A program made the translations under genes and the position numbers. Shown here piece by piece: positions 9,078 to 19,085 of a stretch of DNA of 64,000 nucleotides; the stretch's first letter is position 1, and the number at the start of each line of letters is the position of its first letter. Source of the DNA: Aliivibrio fischeri (lineage in GTDB: Bacteria > Pseudomonadota > Gammaproteobacteria > Enterobacterales > Vibrionaceae). The stretch covers positions 744,001-808,000 of the forward strand of contig CP160630.1 of NCBI GenBank assembly GCA_038993745.2, written 5' to 3'. Below the pieces are notes generated by a model that was given only the letters and a program-made list of their open reading frames with translations, did not search any database and was not told where the DNA came from.

Positions 9078-9973
9078 ATGAAAAGCAAGGCGAATCAATC
9101 GCAAGGTATGCTGCTATTCAAACTCACACTAAACCAAAGGTTTGCTATTGGCACCTTGAAAGTTCGTGAGATCGTACCTTTCCAGCCTCTCACATCTATC
9201 CCCTATTCTCATCATCATGTTTTAGGTACCGCAACCATAAGAAATATGGCGATACCAATTATTGATATGGCAGCAGCGGTTGGATTTCGTCCATTACAAA
9301 AAGAAGAACTTGATAGCTGTTATATTATCATCACTGATTGCATGCGTACTGTTGTTGGGTTCGCAATCAGATCTATCGATAAAATAATAGAATGTGATTG
9401 GAAAGCAATTGAAGCCTCTCCACCAACCGCTGGTTCTAATGTTTTTGTTACTGGTATTACACGAGTTGAAGATAAAATCGTTCAATTACTCGATGTTGAG
9501 CTGTTACTATCAAAAATCTATCCAGAAGATACTTCTAATTTATATCCTATCTTGGCGGACGTTGAGAGGGAGAAACTAAAACCGCTAAACATACTATTAG
9601 TTGATGACTCTTTTGTTGCACGTAAACAGCTTTCAACTGCACTCGACAGTATTAATATCCCTTATGATGTTGCAACAAACGGTTTAGATGCTTATGAAAT
9701 ACTAAAAAAGCATCTGATGAAGGTAAACCATATAATATCGTTGTTAGTGATATTGAAATGCCGGGATTAGATGGATACGAATTGGCTTTTGAGATTCAAA
9801 ATGACAATCGATTAAAAGATGCTTATGTCATTCTTCATACCTCACTTTCAAGTGAGATCTGTGTAGAGCAAGCACACCAAGTCGGTGCTCACGAAGCCCT
9901 AACAAAATTTGAAGCAACGGAATTAGTTCAAGCAATGCTTCGTGGTGCAAACCACAACAACCGAGCGGCTTAA
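9078..9973 (+). CDS. cheV: Chemotaxis coupling protein CheV (CheW + receiver), frameshifted
   Basis: Couples chemoreceptors to CheA (CheW-like domain, about residues 10-165) and can be phosphorylated on a receiver domain (about 172-298). The receiver has NILLVDDSFVARKQL with the acidic pair, SDIEMPGLDGYE with the phospho-acceptor Asp, and the conserved Lys in ALTKFEATE. The first frame stops at 9770 and the receiver continues from before 9758 in the next frame. Adding one A to the six-A run at 9704-9709 restores LKKASDEGKPYNIVVSDIEMPGLDGYE and a 298-residue protein of normal CheV length. A real loss would leave a CheW-only protein. A homopolymer sequencing error is more likely. The gene stands alone and ends in a strong terminator. 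Confidence 0.9.
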
Positions 9974-10002
9974 TTAACCTGCGCATACAAAAATAACTTA
10001 CA

Positions 10003-10037
10003 CATGCAAAAAACCGCATTACCCTAGGATAATGCGG
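10003..10037 (+). terminator. Rho-independent terminator between cheV and the MaoC gene (bidirectional)
   Basis: AAAACCGCATTA and TAATGCGGTTTT form a long perfect stem around CCCTAGGA. The arms are flanked by A and T runs on either side. Confidence 0.9.
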
Positions 10038-10075
10038 TTTTTTTATATTTTTGTTTATTACTTAAAATTAAAGAA

Positions 10076-10759
10076 TTAAAAGTACAGACGAATTACCGAT
10101 ACGGCTACACACCCAGGGCGGCGACACTTTTCGATTTCAACTTTAACTTCTGTCTCAATCTCTAAGCCACGCTTTATTGGTGTCACTGACATCAGTGTAC
10201 TTCTTGCTCGAATACGCTTACCCGCTTTAACTGGATATGGAAAACGCACTTTATTTAAACCGTAGTTAACAGTCATTTTTGCTGTTGGGAACAGTAAGTT
10301 ATCACTACCAACGTTATCTGTTAGTTTTGACAACATAGAAAGTGTAAGAAAGCCGTGTGCGATAGTGGTTTTAAAAGGTGATTCTGCCGCTGCTCTCTCA
10401 GGATCGGTATGAATCCACTGCGGATCCTCCGTCACTGCACCAAAACTGTTAATTCGCTCTTGATCCATTAGTGACCAATCACCTACATGAATTTCTTCAC
10501 CTAAACGAGCAGTTAGCTCTTCAAAAACGTTTTGTGTTTCTAAGTTCATTTCAATTGGCTCAGGTTGAACAACTTCTTGCGACTGTCCATTTGCAGCACG
10601 CTTATGTTCTTTAACCCACGAAATAATGTGAATATTGTTGGCTTTATTTAAAAACTCAATCCAGTAATCATAAATGGTTGGTGACATCCAGTCTTTCAAC
10701 TCGAACGGATGTTTCGCAAGATATTCACGCTTATGCTTTAGAAAATCGACAACCTTCAT
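10076..10759 (-). CDS. MaoC-type (R)-enoyl-CoA hydratase family protein
   Basis: A 227-residue protein with a hot-dog-fold MaoC/PhaJ-like domain from about residue 85. The hydratase-2 motif is clear: FGAVTEDPQWIHTDPERA near residues 104-121 and TTIAHGFLTLSML near 131-143, providing the catalytic Asp and His. This points to (R)-specific hydration of trans-2-enoyl-CoA or a related acyl thioester. The first 80 residues are a charged helical extension (DFLKHKREYLAKHPFELKDW) not typical of the minimal PhaJ. The gene is alone, convergent with cheV. A role in fatty-acid breakdown or polyhydroxyalkanoate monomer supply is inferred only from the family. Confidence 0.88.
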   Translation of the reverse strand: MKVVDFLKHKREYLAKHPFELKDWMSPTIYDYWIEFLNKANNIHIISWVKEHKRAANGQSQEVVQPEPIEMNLETQNVFEELTARLGEEIHVGDWSLMDQERINSFGAVTEDPQWIHTDPERAAAESPFKTTIAHGFLTLSMLSKLTDNVGSDNLLFPTAKMTVNYGLNKVRFPYPVKAGKRIRARSTLMSVTPIKRGLEIETEVKVEIEKCRRPGCVAVSVIRLYF

Positions 10760-11110
10760 AGAGAAACCTTATTTGATATCTAATCGTAAAAACAATGCTT
10801 AATAGCCAGATTCCGTAATTGTGTTACACATCACGTTTTTTTGCAAATTAATTCCTAGCTTACACTTGTTCGCTATAATGCACTTTATTGTTTTAAAACA
10901 GACCATTATCGATAATGAACACTGTTCAAAAAAAATTAATAATGAGAAGTAATGCTCATTTTTTTGCAAAAACGACTTAAATAAACACCTAAATACACAC
11001 TAAATTAAAGTCTATTTTAGTGTCTCTTTCATACTAATATTGAGTTTTCACTCTCATTTTTGATAAATTGTATAAATATTTTTACGGTATATATTTCAAA
11101 TTTCTATAAA
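10760..11110. other. Gene-free A+T-rich region with two weak hairpins
   Basis: No credible reading frame. AATGAG (10941-10946) / CTCATT (10955-10960) followed by seven T could be a weak rightward terminator. ACACTAAA (10997-11004) can pair with TTTAGTGT (11016-11023). A TATAAT at 10874-10879 lacks a good -35. The MaoC-gene promoter must lie here on the minus strand. Confidence 0.35.
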
Positions 11111-11112
11111 AC

Positions 11113-11142
11113 AAAAAAGCCTCTATTTAATAATAGAGGCTC
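11113..11142 (-). terminator. Terminator after gcvT
   Basis: Read leftward, GCCTCTATT (11140-11132) pairs with AATAGAGGC (11127-11119) and runs into six T (11118-11113). It lies 34 nt beyond the restored gcvT stop. Confidence 0.85.
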
Positions 11143-11173
11143 GTATGCTTGTTAACTTTGATTGATAAGTGAG

Positions 11174-12291
11174 CTATCCGCGATAATAACGCTGAGGAAC
11201 AAATGGCATCTTCTTAACCGTCATTGGAAGTTTCTTTCCTCTTACATCAGCAAATACTTCAGTGCCAAGGCTCGCGAGATCGGTTCGTACATATGCCATT
11301 GATACAGGCTTCCCTGCTGTTGGCCCGCTGTACCACTCGTTACAATGCCAATTTCATTATCATCCGCATCATAAAGCTTACATCCTTCACGCACAGGCGC
11401 TTTAGTTTGCCCAACAAGACCGACACGTTTTCGATTTACATCTTTTGTTTCAATCTGCTTTAAAATAACATCAGCACCTGGGAAACCAGCGGCACGTTCA
11501 CCATCAGCACGACGGTTTTTACTTATTGCCCATAAAAGACTAGCTTCTACTGGTGTCGTTGTCGTATCTAAATCATGTCCATACAGACACAAACCACATT
11601 CTAAGCGTAATGAGTCACGAGCACCTAAACCTATCCACTCCACTTCTTCAAATGAGGTTAAAGTCTCTGCTAATTCTGCTGCTTTATCATTTGGTACTGA
11701 TATTTCATATCCATCCTCTCCAGTATAACCAGAGCGGCTGATATAACATTCAATGCCACTGATCTCTACTACTGCCGTATCCATAAATAACATATTAGAA
11801 ACTGAAGGTTGAAGTCGTGACAATACGTCGGCAGCTTGTGGACCTTGAAGAGCCAATAAAGCTCGATCTTCAATAACTTCTATTTCAACATCAGTAGGTA
11901 AATTAGCTACTAAGTGCGCAATATCTTGTTCTTTACACGCTGCATTTACTACGACAAACAGATGATCACCAAAGTTGGCTACCATCAAATCATCCATAAT
12001 GCCGCCATTATCATTAGTAAAAAATGCATATCGCTGTTTGTGAGAAGGGAGATCGATAATATCTACAGGAACCAAAGCTTCTAATGCCGCGGCTGCATTT
12101 TTTCCTTTAAGTCTAAGTTGTCCCATGTGCGATACATCAAATAAACCAGCGGCATTACGAGTATGAAGGTGCTCTTTTTTTACACCTAGTGGATACTGCA
12201 CTGGCATTTCATATCCTGCAAATGGCACCATCTTTGCGCCAGCTGCTACATGAATTTCGTAAAGTGCCGTTTTATGTAATTGTTCTGACAT
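11174..12291 (-). CDS. gcvT: Glycine cleavage T protein (aminomethyltransferase), frameshifted near the 3' end
   Basis: Transfers the methylene group from aminomethyl-lipoyl GcvH to tetrahydrofolate. Seen: KTALYEIHVAAGAKMVPFAGYEMPVQY, then LFDVSHMGQLRLKG near residue 50, ALQGPQAADVL near 147 and YTGEDGYEISVP near 197. The uncorrected frame ends at 11242 with a nonsense tail (QQQGSLYQWHMYEP). Restoring one C (plus-strand GG at 11322-11323) gives SGTAGPTAGKPVSMAYVRTD and a normal ending, MPFVPQRYYRG, with the TAG at 11174-11176, 372 residues. It lies in an operon-like order with the XRE-cupin gene upstream, 65 nt away, and divergent from gcvH-gcvP. The break is probably a sequencing error. Confidence 0.94.
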
Positions 12292-12356
12292 TCTTCTATC
12301 TCCATTTGCCGATGTATGGCTGAATTTGTCGTTATAAAAAGTGTTGAGCTATGTTT

Positions 12357-12986
12357 CTATTTTGCTGTCACCCAAAGAATTTGAGCATCTTCTTTACTGA
12401 TTGATATTAATACGTGTCCCATACTTGCGTCGTAATAAACGCTATCTCCAACCATCAAATTTACTGGTTCATAAAATTCACTGTAAAAACATACTTCCCC
12501 CTCAAGAACTAATAAAAACTCTTCACCATCGTGACGAACCCATTCTGCATACGCATCAAAATCTCTAGCTCGAATTCGACTTTTAAAAGGCACCATTTTT
12601 TTATTAGATAATTGAGTGGCAAGTAACTCATGTTCATACGTCGCCGTTGGGTGAGGTTTACCTTGCTCAGCTAAAGTAATATCACGTCTACCTGCCGCCC
12701 CTTTTGTTTTAGGCGGTTCAAAAATTTGTGGGATATCAATATCCAAGCCTGTCGCTAACTTTTGCAATGCTTGAAATGTTGGTGATATTTGCTCGTTTTC
12801 TATTTTTGATAAGGTTGAGCGTGCTAACCCCGTCCTTTTACTCGCCTCTTCCAGCGTTAAACCGAGTTGAATCCGTATATCTTTTAATCTTTGCCCAAGA
12901 TCAAGTGGAGCAATCGGTTGCTCTTCGTTATTTTTCTCAACTTTAACGATTTTTGCTTCCTGCATGTTTATTTTTTCTGCGCTCAC
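12357..12986 (-). CDS. XRE-cupin transcriptional regulator of the glycine cleavage locus
   Basis: A cytosolic DNA-binding regulator: a Cro/CI helix-turn-helix (LKDIRIQLGLTLEEASKRTG and ARSTLSKIENEQISP, about residues 35-75 from the chosen start) followed by a small cupin (about 140-205; HDGEEFLLVLEGEVCFY and VGDSVYYDASMGHV) that probably senses a ligand. The start chosen is the GTG at 12986 because AAGGAG (plus strand 12993-12998) sits 6 nt before it. An in-frame ATG at 13013 lies upstream of that ribosome site and would place it inside the coding region. The gene lies between gcvT and the divergent gcvH, so control of the gcv genes is the natural inference. Candidate GAAAC/GTTTC operators lie in the shared promoter region. 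Confidence 0.85.
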   Translation of the reverse strand: MSAEKINMQEAKIVKVEKNNEEQPIAPLDLGQRLKDIRIQLGLTLEEASKRTGLARSTLSKIENEQISPTFQALQKLATGLDIDIPQIFEPPKTKGAAGRRDITLAEQGKPHPTATYEHELLATQLSNKKMVPFKSRIRARDFDAYAEWVRHDGEEFLLVLEGEVCFYSEFYEPVNLMVGDSVYYDASMGHVLISISKEDAQILWVTAK

Positions 12987-13064
12987 ATAGCGCTCCTTGT
13001 GCTCATTAATCATTCAAATTGCGCTATTAATATTCACTTTACTGGAGAAAATTGCGAGATAAAA

Positions 13065-13132
13065 GGAAACAACAATGTCTAAATAGTGCGCTAGGTAGCA
13101 AAAAAGGAAACAAAGTTTCTTATTGGAAACTT
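13065..13132. promoter_or_regulatory. GAAAC/GTTTC dyad cluster, candidate operator for the XRE-cupin regulator
   Basis: AAGTTTC (13113-13119), 6 nt, GAAACTT (13126-13132) is a perfect 7-6-7 dyad. It overlaps a second dyad, GAAAC (13107-13111)-AAA-GTTTC (13115-13119). A further GGAAAC is at 13065-13070. The cluster sits in the divergent region between the regulator and gcvH. No glycine-riboswitch features were seen here. Confidence 0.5.
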
Positions 13133-13280
13133 CATCGTTGAATGTTGCATTTCACACTTGTATGTTTATCGAATGTAATGTGATGGCTGTTATTAATACA
13201 AATAACACTCTATTTGGTTTTATTTAATACAATTTCGCTTAATGCTATTTGCTTAATGCAATTCAATCTGGAGAAGTATC

Positions 13281-13661
13281 ATGGAAAAAGATCTTAAATT
13301 CACAACAAGCCACGAATGGGTACGTGACAATGGCGATGGCACAGTAACGGTTGGTATCTCTGATCACGCTCAACGTCTACTTGGTGACGTTGTTTTTGTG
13401 GACTTACCTGAAGTGGATGACGAAGTAACTGCCGGTGAAGGATTCTCTTTAGTTGAATCAGTAAAAGCCGCATCTGATATTTATTCTCCAGTTACTGGTG
13501 TGATTGTTGAAATCAATGAAGAGCTAGAAGACAGTCCAGAGCTGGTAAACGAAGAACCATACGAAAGCGGTTGGATTGCTCGCATTAAGCTTTCTGACTC
13601 ATCTGAGCTAGAGAGTCTTATCCCAAGTGACACCTATCTTGAAAGCCTAGACGAAGAATAA
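13281..13661 (+). CDS. gcvH: Glycine cleavage H protein
   Basis: The lipoyl carrier that shuttles the aminomethyl group between GcvP, GcvT and the L protein. The 126-residue product has the lipoylation segment [16 protein letters not shown] near residues 57-72, with the acceptor lysine in SVKAAS, and a typical start ([13 protein letters not shown]). A clear ribosome site (CTGGAGAAG) is about 8 nt before the ATG. The stop is 23 nt before gcvP, so the two are cotranscribed. The frame is intact, unlike gcvT and gcvP. Confidence 0.97.
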   Translation: MEKDLKFTTSHEWVRDNGDGTVTVGISDHAQRLLGDVVFVDLPEVDDEVTAGEGFSLVESVKAASDIYSPVTGVIVEINEELEDSPELVNEEPYESGWIARIKLSDSSELESLIPSDTYLESLDEE

Positions 13662-13684
13662 AAATCATAAAAAGGATTAAGATA

Positions 13685-16551
13685 ATGAGTCAGCTTCTTC
13701 AACAATTAGGCACGGATAATGAGTTTATCCGTCGCCATAATGGACCTGCTTCTTCTGAACATCAGCATATGCTCAACACTATTGGTGCTGAAACGTTACA
13801 ACAATTAATTGAAGAGACCGTTCCAAGCTCAATTCGTTTACCTCAGCCAATGCAACTCCCTCATGGTCTATCAGAAAATGCCATGCTTGCTGAGTTAAAA
13901 CAGATCGCTCAACAAAATACACTCAATACCAGTTATATCGGTCAAGGGTATTACAACACTCATACACCTAATGTAATCTTACGTAATGTTCTGGAAAACC
14001 CGGGTGGTATACCGCTTATACTCCTTACCAACCTGAAATTTCTCAAGGTCGCTTAGAAGCGTTATTAAACTATCAACAAATGGTGATGGATTTAACCGGA
14101 CTTGAGATTGCTAACGCTTCCCTGCTTGATGAAGCAACAGCAGCAGCAGAAGCTATGACCCTATGTAAGCGCGGCGGAAAAAGCAAAAGCACTATTTTCT
14201 TCGTTGCTGATGATGTTCACCCACAAACATTAGCGGTTATTAAAACTCGTGCAAAGTTCATCGGTTTTGATGTCGTTGTTGATAATGAATCAAATCTTGA
14301 TTCTCATGATGTGTTTGGTGCCCTACTGCAATACCCGGGAACAACTGGTGAAGTAAAAGATCTTACTGATCTTATTTCTCAAGCTCACACCAAAAAAACA
14401 CTCGTTGTTGTTGCAACCGATCTGTTAGCGTCTGTGCTACTTAAACCTGTTGGTGAGATGGGGGCAGATATTGCGATTGGTAGTGCGCAGCGCTTCGGTG
14501 TGCCAATGGGGTACGGTGGCCCTCACGCCGCATTTATGGCGACACGTGAAAAATTAAAACGCTCAATGCCGGGCCGTGTCATTGGTGTCTCTATTGATTC
14601 AAAAGGCAATCAAGCACTTCGTATGGCAATGCAAACTCGTGAGCAGCATATTCGACGTGAGAAAGCGACATCGAATATTTGTACCGCTCAAGCATTACTG
14701 GCGAACATGGCTTCTTTTTATGCCGTATATCATGGTCCAGAAGGGTTGAAAACCATTGCTCGTCGTGTCCACCACTTTACGGCTATTGTGGCAAAAGCAT
14801 TACAAACAGCAGGTTTTGAACTAGAGCATCAACATTTCTTTGATACCTTAACGGTTAAGACTGAACAGCAAACAGATATTTTGTACACTAAAGCGTTGGC
14901 TTCAAGTATTAACCTTCGCAAATTTGATACGAAATTAGGGATCAGTTTTGATGAAACAACTACGGTTTCGGATCTGGTTACTCTATTAGCGGTATTTGGT
15001 ATCGATAATGCGGAATGTGAAACCTTATCTGCAGAAGTAGAGAAAGATGAATTTGCTGCCATACCTAAACATTGTCAACGAACGTCTTCCTTCTTAACTC
15101 ATCCAGTATTTAATACATACCATAGTGAAACACAAATGCTACGTTATTTGAAAAAACTGGAAAACAAAGACTTCTCTTTAACTCATGGCATGATCCCACT
15201 AGGCTCTTGTACCATGAAATTAAACGCCGTTGCAGAAATGCTGCCTGTTACATGGCCAGAGTTTGGTGGTATTCACCCATTCGCACCACTAAACCAAGCT
15301 GCGGGTTATACAACACTAGCAACATCTCTAAAATCCATGTTATGTGAAATCACAGGTTATGATGAATTTTCATTGCAGCCAAACTCGGGCGCTTCTGGTG
15401 AATACGCAGGTCTAATTGCGATTCAGCGTTACCATGAGAGCCGTGGTGACGCTCACCGTAATGTTTGCTTGATCCCAAGCTCTGCACACGGTACTAACCC
15501 TGCCACTGCATCTATGGTATCGATGAAAGTTGTCGTAGTTAAATGCGATGAAAACGGCAATATCGATATGATCGATTTAGCTGAGAAAATTGAAAAGCAT
15601 CAAGAGAATCTATCAAGCATCATGATCACTTACCCTTCTACGCATGGCGTATATGAAGAGCAAGTACGTGAAGTGTGCGATATGGTACATGCAGCTGGTG
15701 GTCAAGTGTATCTTGATGGTGCCAATATGAATGCGCAAGTTGGTTTAACAAGCCCAGGTTTCATCGGCTCAGATGTATCTCACTTAAACCTACACAAAAC
15801 TTTCTGTATTCCACACGGTGGTGGTGGTCCAGGTATGGGTCCTATTGGGGTTAAATCACACCTTGCGCCTTTCCTTCCGGGTCACACTGAAAACGGCGTT
15901 CAAGGAACGGATTATGCTGTTTCAGCTGCGGATTTAGGCAGTGCCTCTATCTTACCAATATCATGGGCATACATTGCTATGATGGGTGAAATGGGTCTGA
16001 CTGAAGCGACAAAAATGGCGATATTAAATGCCAACTACGTAATGGAACGTCTACGCCCTCACTACCCTGTGTTATACCGTGGTACCAATGGTCGTATTGC
16101 ACACGAATGTATTATTGATATTCGTCCATTAAAAGAGACGACAGGCATCAGTGAAGAAGACATTGCAAAACGATTAATGGACTTTGGTTTCCATGCTCCA
16201 ACCATGTCATTCCCAGTTGCTGGAACCTTAATGGTTGAGCCAACGGAATCTGAAGACCTAGCTGAACTGGATCGTTTCTGTGACGCGATGATCGCGATTC
16301 GTGAAGAGATGAATAAGGTTGAACAAGGTGAATGGCCATTAGACAACAACCCACTGGTTAATGCACCACACACACAAGTCGATTTGATGTCTGATAGCTG
16401 GGAACATCCATATACTCGTGAAGTAGCATGCTTCCCATCATCACAATCAAAAGATTCTAAGTACTGGCCTACCGTCAACCGTGTAGACAATGTGTATGGT
16501 GATCGTAATTTAATCTGTTCATGCCCAAGCATTGAGAATTACGAAGAGTAA
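13685..16551 (+). CDS. gcvP: Glycine dehydrogenase (decarboxylating), P protein, frameshifted
   Basis: PLP enzyme that decarboxylates glycine and loads the aminomethyl group onto GcvH. The frame is open as 13685-14056 and 14080-16551. Restoring a T at 14005 (GGTGG to GGTTGG) joins them through [26 protein letters not shown] and gives a 955-residue protein, the normal one-chain length. Seen: the N-terminal [17 protein letters not shown], the internal [15 protein letters not shown] and the PLP-lysine segment [21 protein letters not shown] near residue 705. A real break at codon 107 would abolish glycine cleavage while gcvT and gcvH remain; an error in a TT run is more likely. It ends in a terminator. 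Confidence 0.95.
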
Positions 16552-16576
16552 CACTCACCACTAACAACCTATCTAT

Positions 16577-16611
16577 ATAAAATAGACAAGCATATGTTTG
16601 TCTATTTTTTT
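16577..16611 (+). terminator. Terminator after gcvP
   Basis: AAAATAGACAA (16579-16589) pairs with TTGTCTATTTT (about 16598-16608) and is followed by further T. The loop region contains CATATG. Confidence 0.85.
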
Positions 16612-16906
16612 ATCTAAAAAATGAATAATTCCTTTTCCTTTTGTTACGGTGAAATAACCGTAATCATGATGTAACTCACTAATTTATAAACAAAAGATTT
16701 TATTTTTAAAAATAATGATAATGAGCACAAATTAATACTAGCAAGATGGTAACCTGTATGTCAGAATCCATCGCTTTTTTATGCTTGTTTATTAAGATGT
16801 TACATACAATTTATCTATTGATAGCATGATTTATCATTGTTGAAACCGTTAGCTTACGGGCCTTTTCAATATCTCGACAATGTAATCAATTATTGGAATT
16901 TCTCAT
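16612..16906. other. Intergenic region upstream of the EIIC-EAL gene, with a Fur-box-like sequence
   Basis: AATAATGATAATGAGCACA (16711-16729) matches the first two-thirds of the classical Fur box (ATAATGATAAT is shared) but the last third is poor. It lies about 180 nt before the EIIC-EAL start. No other gene, repeat or promoter is convincing in this stretch. Confidence 0.25.
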
Positions 16907-18997
16907 TTGAAAATAGCTTTAAATCTTAATTTTGTTAGTAGTGCGCTATCAGGGTTAACCTCTGTGTTTAAACGTAAAAATTCGCAGTCTTCATCACGCT
17001 CTTACGTTTATGATTTATCCGCAATTGCATTACTTCTTTTACCTCTAACGTTATCGAACGCAACCGCTGTTCTACTCGGGCATTTATTTAACTTTTTTGA
17101 ATTTAAAGAACTTTCAAATCTCCTTTTTCATTTATCGAATTTATTAATTAACATCTACCCACTCTCTTTTTGTGTTATTGCAGGGTATTACTTATCGCAT
17201 AAAACGACCTTTAGTAGCGCAACGTTTATCATCTACGCTTTAGCTCTGTTTTATCTGCTTTCAATAGAGAACGGAAGTTTATCTACGCCTTTCTATTTTC
17301 CGAATAATCCACTACTTGCTCTCTTAAGTGCTCTGATCACATTCATGTATTGCACTCGCTTTAATCTACAGCAACTAGAACCACAGGCTTTGGATTTTTC
17401 TTCTCGTTTGTTTAAGCACGTATTTCACTTTTTTACTTTTATTAGTGCCGCCTTTTTATTGTCTAAATTGATGATGAAAGTCATTAATTACATGACGGCC
17501 TTAATCGGCAACATGAGTGCTGACCCTTTAACCTTTACTGGTGGGCTAATCTATCAAACCATTCTTGGGTTATTAGGCGCGATTGGCATTAATGGCCACA
17601 ACATGTTATTTGCCGTTAAACAGACCATCTATTCTGAAACTCAACAAAATATGGCGGATTGGGCAGCAGGAGAAGCAACGTTAAATATCATAAACCAAGG
17701 ATTTTATGATGCGTTTATGTCAATGGGTGGCTCTGGGAACTCCATCAGTTTATTGCTTTGTATTCTTCTATTTTCAAAAGAAAAAAATCATATTATGTTG
17801 GCTCTCGCAGCCTTCCCACTAGTCATGTTTAATATCAATGAGGTTTTGCTGTTTGGCTTACCAATCATCTTTAATCCATTACTGATCGTCCCATTTGTTG
17901 CGTTACCATTAATCAGTTTTTTAATTACTTATTTAGCTATCTTTTCAGGGGCAATATCTCCAGTCGTTAATATCGTTAACTGGATGACTCCACCATTATT
18001 TAGTGGTTATGTTGCAATGGGAGAAAGCATAGAAGGTTCAATATTACAGCTTGTTATTATCATTGTAGGTATTTTTGTATATCGTCCTTTTTATCTTGCA
18101 TTTGCAGGGAAATACGCACTCAATCACCCTGCGGTACTGAGTAATACGAATATAGAACAGTCTATTTTTAAAAGCCTATTAGATAACGTTAGAAGCTCAG
18201 CAGCGACGAGCTTAAAGCATTCTTCAACCCAGCAACGCTTATCACGAATGCTGCACGAAAATGGCTTTGTAATGCATTATCAATTACTTCAGTCTGTTAT
18301 TGAAAAAGACGTTATCTCTTTTGAGGCATTATTACGCTATCAAGATCGTGAAGGCAATTTATGCCCGCCTACCTTTATTAGCGATTTCCAACTGCTTAAT
18401 ATGATGCCAACACTGGATAAATTGGTTATTGATAAAGTCTTAACTGATATGCAGAAAATGGATCTCAACGAAGACCGACGTGTTGCTATCAATATTTCTG
18501 TCGCTTCCATTGAAGAACATGGTTTTGCAGAACACGTAATCGATCGTCTAAAGTTCTTTTCAATTCCACCACATTGGCTAGAAATTGAGATAACAGAAGA
18601 AGCTATTTTAAGTGATAACCATAATCTGCTGAGTACATTAGAGATCTTAAAGTCCCATGGAATTAAAATCGCTATGGATGATTTTGGAACCGGTTATGCT
18701 TCGTTCCCACATCTACTAAAATACCCATTTGATAAAATTAAGTTAGACCGCTCTTTGTTATTAGATGCTTCTACAACCAAAGGTAAACAGTTATACCAAT
18801 TAATCGCTCAAATGGGTGATGTAGCAAATTGTGAAGTGGTAGCAGAAGGTGTTGAAACAGAAGATGAATTTAAATTTGTTGCCGAGTGTGGTGTTGATAA
18901 AGTACAAGGCTTTTTGATTGCAAGACCACAACCGCTTTCTGAAGCGCTAAAATTAATAAAGCGCAACGATCAGATTGATACCAATCGTAATAAATAA
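16907..18997 (+). CDS. PTS EIIC (lactose/cellobiose type) - EAL phosphodiesterase fusion
   Basis: An inner-membrane protein of 696 residues joining a PTS permease-like domain to a cyclic-di-GMP phosphodiesterase. The EIIC part (about residues 35-410) has about ten membrane segments and the EIIC signature MFNINEVLLFGLPIIFNP near 310. The EAL part (about 465-690) keeps FEALLRY, NISV, EIEITEEAI, DDFGTGYAS, KLDRSLL, AEGVETEDEF and QGFLIARPQ, so the metal and catalytic residues look intact. No EIIA or EIIB domain is attached. It starts at a TTG (16907) with GGAA upstream; no nearby ATG is available in frame. It stands alone, so a sugar-sensing or scaffold role in c-di-GMP turnover is only inferred. 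Confidence 0.88.
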   Translation: MKIALNLNFVSSALSGLTSVFKRKNSQSSSRSYVYDLSAIALLLLPLTLSNATAVLLGHLFNFFEFKELSNLLFHLSNLLINIYPLSFCVIAGYYLSHKTTFSSATFIIYALALFYLLSIENGSLSTPFYFPNNPLLALLSALITFMYCTRFNLQQLEPQALDFSSRLFKHVFHFFTFISAAFLLSKLMMKVINYMTALIGNMSADPLTFTGGLIYQTILGLLGAIGINGHNMLFAVKQTIYSETQQNMADWAAGEATLNIINQGFYDAFMSMGGSGNSISLLLCILLFSKEKNHIMLALAAFPLVMFNINEVLLFGLPIIFNPLLIVPFVALPLISFLITYLAIFSGAISPVVNIVNWMTPPLFSGYVAMGESIEGSILQLVIIIVGIFVYRPFYLAFAGKYALNHPAVLSNTNIEQSIFKSLLDNVRSSAATSLKHSSTQQRLSRMLHENGFVMHYQLLQSVIEKDVISFEALLRYQDREGNLCPPTFISDFQLLNMMPTLDKLVIDKVLTDMQKMDLNEDRRVAINISVASIEEHGFAEHVIDRLKFFSIPPHWLEIEITEEAILSDNHNLLSTLEILKSHGIKIAMDDFGTGYASFPHLLKYPFDKIKLDRSLLLDASTTKGKQLYQLIAQMGDVANCEVVAEGVETEDEFKFVAECGVDKVQGFLIARPQPLSEALKLIKRNDQIDTNRNK

Positions 18998-19059
18998 CGA
19001 GTCATTTTAGCTGGTTAAAAGACTTGATAACTGCGTTAGAGTTTTTGATTGTAGAGTAA

Positions 19060-19084
19060 AGGGCTATTCCTCATAGTCCCTTTT
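19060..19084 (+). terminator. Weak hairpin between the EIIC-EAL and DMT genes
   Basis: GGGCTAT / ATAGTCCC with one bulge, followed by TTTT. It lies between convergent genes. Confidence 0.4.
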
Positions 19085-19085
19085 A

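Noticed and set aside
12292..13280. A glycine riboswitch at the gcv locus
   Set aside because: Neither the gap before gcvT nor the region before gcvH shows the conserved tandem-aptamer segments. The leader space before gcvT is also too short, only 65 nt after the regulator stop.
13685..16551. gcvP as a real pseudogene or as two genes
   Set aside because: The two parts join perfectly on adding one T, and nine other breaks of the same kind occur in the window. The second part has no start with a ribosome site.
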